64,000 bases of DNA, taken from contig JANFNE010000057.1 of NCBI GenBank assembly GCA_024867545.1, positions 62,001 through 126,000 on the forward strand, read 5' to 3'. The stretch comes from Phytopythium helicoides. Taxonomy: Eukaryota; Oomycota; Peronosporomycetes; Pythiales; Pythiaceae. A model generated the notes under the pieces. It ran no database searches. It was not told the origin of the DNA and worked only from the letters and a program-made list of their open reading frames with translations. Numbering within the stretch: position 1 is the first letter of the stretch; each line of letters starts with the position of its first letter. Shown in pieces: positions 63,196 through 64,000 of the stretch. Both the position numbers and the translations under genes were made by a program.

Positions 63196-64000
63196 ATGAG
63201 CGACGTCGCGCAGATCCTGGGGCTCGCGGGGCCGAGCGGCGGCGCCTCGGGGCCCGCGGGGCCCTCGCTGGCGAGCGAACTGGAGCAGCTGAAGCCTGCG
63301 GGCGCGCCGGCGGCGCTCGCGCGGTCTCGGAGCGCGCAGAGCAAGCCCAAGAAGCTCACGGGCATGCAGCGCGAGGTGCTGGAGCTGCTCGAGAGCTCGC
63401 ACCGCGCGAGCCACTCGCTGTACCAGGGCTTGAGCAAGCCGACGCTGCGGCAGAAGTGGTCGGAGCGGCGGCACACGCCCGCGACCAAGTGGTGCGTCGC
63501 GGTTTGTTTGTTTTTGCTGGGAGGAGAGGGCGGAGTGGTGCTGACGGAGGGGAATTGGCAGGCTGCGCAAGCCGTTTAGGAACCCGGCGAGAGAGAAGCT
63601 GGCAGGGGAAGCAGGCGAGGAAGGAGGACTCGTGCTCGCGCACTGGGTCAAGGCCCACGTCGAGCCGCCGCCGTACGTGTTCGCGAGGTTCAACGTCGCG
63701 TGCGATGTGACGGCGTACACGGAGGACGAGTACGCGCGCGCGGTGGAGGGACACGAGGACCAGCACATGAAGTGGACCAAGGAGGAGACAGACACGCTCA
63801 TGAAGCTCTGCGCGCGCTTCGACCTGCGGTGGGTGGTCGTCGCAGATAGATACAACACGCACCCGATCGCCAAGGGAGCGCTGCGGTCCGTCGAGGACAT
63901 CAAGTACAGATACTACGAGGTCACGAGGCTGCTTGGGGAGTTCCGGGACAAGGAGAAGCACAAGCCGACGGGTAATGCTAGTGCTGCAGAAGGTGTCAAG
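63196..64000 (+). CDS. DMAP1: DMAP1/SWC4-like chromatin-complex subunit (partial, runs off the window)
   Basis: Exon 1 is 63196-63491 and exon 2 starts at 63562 (70-bp GT-AG intron; the split codon gives the conserved Trp). Visible family features: the N-terminal block SDVAQILGL, KPTLRQKW, then W-LRKPFRNPAR. The ...LAHWVK, YVFARFNV and TEDEYARA segments follow. The SANT-like part reads MKWTKEETDTLMKLCARFDLRWVVVADRY with SVEDIKYRYYEV. DMAP1/SWC4 is a shared subunit of the NuA4 histone acetyltransferase and SWR1 H2A.Z-exchange complexes in the nucleus. The C-terminal half lies beyond the window; a possible donor (GTAATG) occurs at about 63971. Confidence 0.92.

Noticed and set aside
63097..63903. 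Long antisense frame over DMAP1
   Set aside because: The plus strand encodes a clear DMAP1/SWC4 with a well-placed intron; the antisense frame is compositional.

Overview
This window looks like nuclear DNA of an oomycete (flagellated, water-mould-type stramenopile). Genes are dense, introns are few and short (about 60-110 bp), third codon positions are GC-rich, and several genes carry a 5' element close to the oomycete core promoter GCTCATTYYNCAWTTT. A flagellar gene (CFAP96) and families expanded in oomycetes (GH1 glucosidases, class C-like receptors, P-loop/nuclease-like proteins) agree with this. The species cannot be named from the sequence.

Layout. 1-4628: a perfect inverted repeat with a papain-type protease in each arm. 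4871-9220: a direct tandem pair of sucrose-transporter-like genes. 9507-25828: five GH1 beta-glucosidase copies in two groups (one pseudogene, one with three single-base insertions, three intact). Between the two groups lie a decayed Fanzor (eukaryotic TnpB relative) split by a hAT element, an IFRD-family gene and TIM21. 26200-27498: CFAP96. 28107-41371: three paralogous seven-helix receptors, two of them in a 2.7-kb inverted repeat, with RFC2, an eIF4A-like pseudogene and an unknown F-box-like gene between copies 1 and 2. 41645-46174: a coiled-coil protein, a LIM/DA1-type peptidase and HSBP1, which contains an AT-AC minor-spliceosome intron. 46730-62570: four copies of a large P-loop NTPase family with a nuclease-like C-terminus; two form an inverted duplication around mitochondrial HSP70, and only one of the four is uninterrupted. 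63196-64000: the start of DMAP1/SWC4.

The housekeeping genes (RFC2, TIM21, IFRD, HSBP1, mtHSP70, DMAP1, CFAP96) are single copy and intact. Between them sit duplicated lineage-specific families, mostly as inverted pairs whose coding cores are nearly identical while ends diverge. That pattern fits recent duplication with gene conversion, but near-perfect palindromes can also be assembly artefacts.

Strongest unusual signals: (1) a Fanzor gene traceable over about 2.8 kb, with RuvC motifs, a basic NLS-like N-terminus and a zinc-finger region, killed by two stops, one frameshift and a 1045-bp hAT insertion whose removal restores the frame; (2) the AT-AC intron of HSBP1; (3) receptors whose ectodomain looks like a type-2 periplasmic binding protein plus two Cys-rich modules; (4) a four-member NTPase/nuclease family showing graded loss of motifs.
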